Positions 34,421 through 36,855 of a stretch of DNA of 36,855 bases are shown here, in pieces. The DNA comes from Microbacterium sp. A20 (GTDB lineage: Bacteria > Actinomycetota > Actinomycetes > Actinomycetales > Microbacteriaceae). The stretch covers positions 1-36,855 of the forward strand of contig NZ_SSDF01000033.1 in the NCBI RefSeq assembly GCF_004794515.1, in the 5' to 3' direction. The position numbers and the translations under genes are program-made. Position 1 is the stretch's first letter; every line of letters begins with the position of its first letter. The notes under the pieces are model-generated. The model had not been told where the DNA came from. It did not search any database and saw nothing but the letters and a program-made list of their open reading frames with translations.

Positions 34421-34472
34421 CACGGAAGGGTCACAAGCTCACAACCATTCGACTCTCCTCCATGACGTCGGT

Positions 34473-34484
34473 GGGAGCGCTCCC
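34473..34484. promoter_or_regulatory. Second-type LacI-family palindrome
   Basis: A perfect palindrome GGGAGCGCTCCC, preceded by T. It matches the core of the CelR/CebR-type operator (TGGGAGCGCTCCCA) known from actinobacterial cellobiose regulation. It lies between the two divergent promoters. Confidence 0.6.
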
Positions 34485-34497
34485 TCGCGCGCAGTGT

Positions 34498-34509
34498 GGA
34501 ACCGGTTCC
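34498..34509 (+). promoter_or_regulatory. LacI-type operator over regulator promoter
   Basis: A perfect palindrome GGAACCGGTTCC that overlaps the -35 of the lacI promoter, suggesting autorepression. Confidence 0.7.
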
Positions 34510-34534
34510 TTTTGAGCGCCTCGGCGACTACGCT
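34506..34534 (+). promoter_or_regulatory. Candidate promoter of the lacI-family gene
   Basis: -35 TTCCTT (34506-34511) and -10 TACGCT (34529-34534) with a 17-bp spacer, overlapping the operator palindrome. Confidence 0.5.
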
Positions 34535-34597
34535 GTCACCCGGCGCGGCCACCGCGCCGCCACCCACGCAACCGCGTGAACAGGTCGAGGAGGACCG

Positions 34598-35602
34598 ATG
34601 AGCACGATCGCAGACGTCGCTGCGCGTGCCGGGGTGTCGAAGGCCACCGCGAGTCGAGCACTGAGCGGACGCGGCTACGTCTCGGACGACACCCGTGCCC
34701 GCGTCGCGGATGCGGCCCGCGAGCTGTCGTATGTCGCGCACTCCTCCGCGACGAGCCTGGCCACCGGTCGGACGCAGACCGTCGGCGTCGTGATGCCGCC
34801 CGTGGACCGCTGGTTCTTCGCCGAGCTGCTGGCGGGGATCCAGGAGTCTCTGTTCGCGCTCGACTACGACCTCTCCCTCTACGGGGTACCTGAGCGCTCG
34901 CAGACCCGGGAGCGGCTGTTCGAGAACGTACTGCCGGGGCGCCGCTTCGACGGCATCATCGCGGTGGGCATCCAGCCCAGCGCGCGCGAGCTCGAACGCC
35001 TGCAGCGCACCGGGCGCCCGCTGGTGAGCGTGGGCCCGTACAGCGACGGGTCGAGCGCGGTCTCGATCGACGACACGGCTGCGGCGCGCATCGCCACCGA
35101 GCATCTGATCGAACTCGGCCACACCGACATCGCCTTCGTCGGCGGATCCGGGGACGGCACCGAGCAGAGCTTCGGGGACGCCCGGCGTCTGGCCGGCTAC
35201 AACGATGCCATGCAGGCCGCCGCCCTCGCGGCCCACGCGCGTATCGTCGGCGCGGCGCCGACCATGCCGGGAGGGTTCACGGCGACAGCCGGCCTGCTCG
35301 GCGACCGTCGCAGCCGCCCGACCGCGATCGTCGGGGTATGCGACGAGGCGGCCATCGGCGCGATCATCGCCGCTCGCCGCCTGGGCATCGCTGTGCCGAC
35401 CGAACTCAGCGTGGTGGGCATCGACGACCATGAGCACGCCGACATGTTCGCCCTGACCACGATCGGCCAATCACCCCGCGAACAGGGGCACGAGGCCGTG
35501 CGACTCCTCATGCAGCGGATCGACCGGCCGGATGCTCCGCTCGATCACCTCGCCGCAGCATCCGCCCTGGTGGTGCGCAACTCCACCGCTCCGCCGCGCT
35601 GA
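34598..35602 (+). CDS. LacI family transcriptional regulator
   Basis: A 334-residue regulator. The N-terminal helix-turn-helix reads TIADVAARAGVSKATASRAL (residues 3-22), followed by the hinge helix and a periplasmic-binding-protein-like sensor domain (from about residue 62) with the conserved SVDD-type motif here as VSIDDTAAARIATEHLIELG and the VGIDDHEHADM segment near the end. It is divergent from the importer and probably represses it and itself through the palindromes in between, releasing them on binding a sugar. ATG 34598 has GAGGAGGA in front. Confidence 0.95.
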   Translation: MSTIADVAARAGVSKATASRALSGRGYVSDDTRARVADAARELSYVAHSSATSLATGRTQTVGVVMPPVDRWFFAELLAGIQESLFALDYDLSLYGVPERSQTRERLFENVLPGRRFDGIIAVGIQPSARELERLQRTGRPLVSVGPYSDGSSAVSIDDTAAARIATEHLIELGHTDIAFVGGSGDGTEQSFGDARRLAGYNDAMQAAALAAHARIVGAAPTMPGGFTATAGLLGDRRSRPTAIVGVCDEAAIGAIIAARRLGIAVPTELSVVGIDDHEHADMFALTTIGQSPREQGHEAVRLLMQRIDRPDAPLDHLAAASALVVRNSTAPPR

Positions 35603-35629
35603 CCCGCTCGGGAAGCGCCGGAGACGCAC

Positions 35630-35657
35630 GAAGGCCCCGGGCGAACCCGGGGCCTTC
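35630..35657. terminator. Bidirectional terminator between lacI gene and rplL
   Basis: Perfect 12-bp arms, GAAGGCCCCGGG / CCCGGGGCCTTC, with a CGAA loop lie between two convergent genes and can serve both. Confidence 0.85.
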
Positions 35658-35682
35658 GATCAGAAACGCGTGAGCGTCGCGA

Positions 35683-36066
35683 TTACTTGAGGGTAACCGT
35701 TGCGCCTGCCTCTTCGAGAGCAGCCTTGGCCTTCTCGGCGGTCTCCTTGTTGGCGCCCTCAAGGACAGCCTTCGGGGCACCGTCGACGACAGCCTTGGCC
35801 TCGCCGAGACCCAGCGAGGTGAGCTCGCGGACGGTCTTGATGACCTGGATCTTCTTGTCGCCAGCAGCCTCGAGGATGACGTCGAAGGAGTCCTTCTCTT
35901 CCTCAGCCTCAGCAGCGCCTGCGCCACCCGCAGCACCGGCAACGGCGACGGGAGCAGCAGCGGTGACCTCGAACTTCTCCTCGAACGCCTTGACGAAGTC
36001 GTTGAGCTCGACGAGGGTCAGGCCGGCGAACTGCTCGAGCAGCTCCTCAGTGGTGAGCTTAGCCAT
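35683..36066 (-). CDS. rplL: 50S ribosomal protein L7/L12
   Basis: A 127-residue stalk protein that recruits translation factors to the ribosome. It shows the N-terminal dimerisation domain ([20 protein letters not shown]), an Ala/Gly-rich hinge (about 37-52) and the conserved C-terminal domain with [23 protein letters not shown] 36066 has AGGAG upstream. It follows rplJ by 48 nt, the usual order. Confidence 0.99.
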   Translation of the reverse strand: MAKLTTEELLEQFAGLTLVELNDFVKAFEEKFEVTAAAPVAVAGAAGGAGAAEAEEEKDSFDVILEAAGDKKIQVIKTVRELTSLGLGEAKAVVDGAPKAVLEGANKETAEKAKAALEEAGATVTLK

Positions 36067-36114
36067 GATGTATCTCCTAGATAGATGGGGTTTGTAGACG
36101 AGATCGCAGGTCGC

Positions 36115-36603
36115 TTACGCGGCCTCTGCGGTCTCCAGCTTTTCGCGAAGAGCATCGATGGTGGCGGCAGCCTTGCCCATCGTCGCCTTCATCATGCCCG
36201 CAGCCTTCGCCAGCAGAACCTCACGGCTCTCGAGCGCGGCGTACTTGTTGACCTCGTCCGCGGTGAGGGCGTTGCCCTCGAAGATGCCGGACTTGATCAC
36301 GAGAAGCGGGTTGGCCTTGGCGAAGTCACGCAGAGCCTTGGCGGTGGCGACGAAGTCACCGTGCACGAACGCGACAGCCGACGGACCCTTGAGGTCGTCG
36401 TCCAGCGCGGAGATGCCAGCCTTGTTGGCGGCGATCTTGGTCAGCGTGTTCTTCACCACGGCGTACTCAGCGTCCTGACGGATGCTGTTGCGCAGCTCCT
36501 TGAGCTGGGCAACCGTCAGACCGCGGTACTCGGTCAGCAGGACGGCGTTCGAGTTCTCGAATGACTTCGTGAGCTCGGCGACCGATGCATCCTTCTGCGC
36601 CAT
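36115..36603 (-). CDS. rplJ: 50S ribosomal protein L10
   Basis: A 162-residue protein that anchors the L7/L12 stalk on the 23S rRNA. The N-terminus [20 protein letters not shown] and the [18 protein letters not shown] motif are typical; the C-terminal helix ([18 protein letters not shown]) binds L7/L12 dimers. ATG 36603 was chosen for the AAGGAG site 7 nt upstream; the frame runs 30 codons further into the leader RNA and is not coding there. L10 normally represses its own operon through the leader. Confidence 0.99.
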   Translation of the reverse strand: MAQKDASVAELTKSFENSNAVLLTEYRGLTVAQLKELRNSIRQDAEYAVVKNTLTKIAANKAGISALDDDLKGPSAVAFVHGDFVATAKALRDFAKANPLLVIKSGIFEGNALTADEVNKYAALESREVLLAKAAGMMKATMGKAAATIDALREKLETAEAA

Positions 36604-36669
36604 GGTCACTCCTTGGTGTGTACGAGGCGCCGCACGGTGGTGGGGCGCCGACCTGGACCACCTGCACAG

Positions 36670-36701
36670 AAAAAAGCTCCGGCGCAAGCGCACGGAGCTT
36701 T
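36670..36701 (-). terminator. Attenuator in the rplJL leader
   Basis: On the minus strand AAAGCTCCG pairs with CGGAGCTTT around a GC-rich centre and is followed by a T run (GCTTTTTTC). It lies about 65 nt before rplJ, so premature termination inside the leader is expected to regulate the operon. Confidence 0.85.
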
Positions 36702-36790
36702 GAGAAGTTCGTGTCCTGCGCGGGCCCCTGCTGTGCAGAGCTTCGATCCTGCGTGCTTGCGCACGCCTGATGACCAGCGGTCTTCGGTTG
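36702..36790 (-). ncRNA. L10 leader RNA region
   Basis: The leader between the promoter and the attenuator contains GCAACCGAAGACCGCTGG and a hairpin GCGTGCGCAAGCACGC, in the position where the L10(L12)4 complex binds in other bacteria. The exact kink-turn structure was not traced. Confidence 0.6.
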
Positions 36791-36795
36791 CCACA

Positions 36796-36824
36796 ACTCT
36801 ACCCCACCCGCTCCCGTCCCCCAA
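36796..36824 (-). promoter_or_regulatory. rplJL promoter
   Basis: -10 TAGAGT (36796-36801) and -35 TTGGGG (36819-36824) are separated by exactly 17 bp, upstream of the leader. Confidence 0.6.
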
Positions 36825-36829
36825 ATCCC

Positions 36830-36855
36830 CCTCTCCCTCCCTCTCCCTCCCTCTC
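36830..36855. repeat. CCCTCTCCCT short tandem repeat at window edge
   Basis: Repeated CCCTCTCCCTCC units run off the right edge. The minus strand carries several GGG tracts separated by one to three bases. Confidence 0.75.

Noticed and set aside
1..36855. CRISPR array, IS element or prophage
   Set aside because: No regularly spaced repeats, transposase motifs or phage genes were seen in any frame.

Overview
The window is high-GC actinobacterial DNA. It has frequent GTG starts, dense ATGA start/stop overlaps, encoded tRNA CCA, a short SRP RNA and dnaX and rplJL loci of actinobacterial type. The gene families and a daptide-type RiPP cluster point to Microbacteriaceae, most likely Microbacterium. 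That placement is inferred from family knowledge, not from a database search.

Layout. 1-1179 (-): N-terminal part of dnaX. 1244-4503 (-): beta-phosphoglucomutase and GH65 disaccharide phosphorylase, a phosphorolytic disaccharide pair. 4604-7938 (-): pta-ackA acetate module. 8004-9310 (-): rhomboid protease and a membrane-anchored lysozyme-like protein. 9378-9475 (-): SRP RNA. 9613-14058 (+): MoxR ATPase, DUF58 protein and transglutaminase-like TgpA-type protein. 14097-14987 (-): trhO.

15039-24799 (-) is the highlight: twelve closely packed genes that form a daptide biosynthetic cluster. In transcription order they are two paralogous recognition proteins (D1, D2), a class III aminotransferase (C), a divergent iron-ADH-family dehydrogenase (B), three precursor peptides of 44, 41 and 39 residues that all end in Thr, a SAM methyltransferase (M), an M50 intramembrane metalloprotease (P), and an ABC-2 exporter (one ATPase, two permeases). 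In the known daptide pathway the C-terminal Thr is oxidised and decarboxylated (B), transaminated (C) and N,N-dimethylated (M), giving a peptide with an amine at both ends. The third precursor starts at TTG and is easily missed. A strong hairpin follows the precursors, and no regulator gene lies in the cluster.

24977-25064 (+): tRNA-Ser(GGA), whose 3' tail and terminator are duplicated 114 bp downstream. 25250-29250 (-): GNAT acetyltransferase, PAP2 phosphatase, Bcr/CflA-type MFS transporter and cystathionine gamma-synthase. 29322-30698 (-): cystathionine beta-synthase. 30794-34309 (-): sugar ABC importer (lipoprotein and two permeases, no ATPase). 34598-35602 (+): divergent LacI regulator; three palindromes lie in the shared control region. 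35683-36603 (-): rplL and rplJ, with promoter, L10 leader and attenuator visible up to the window edge.
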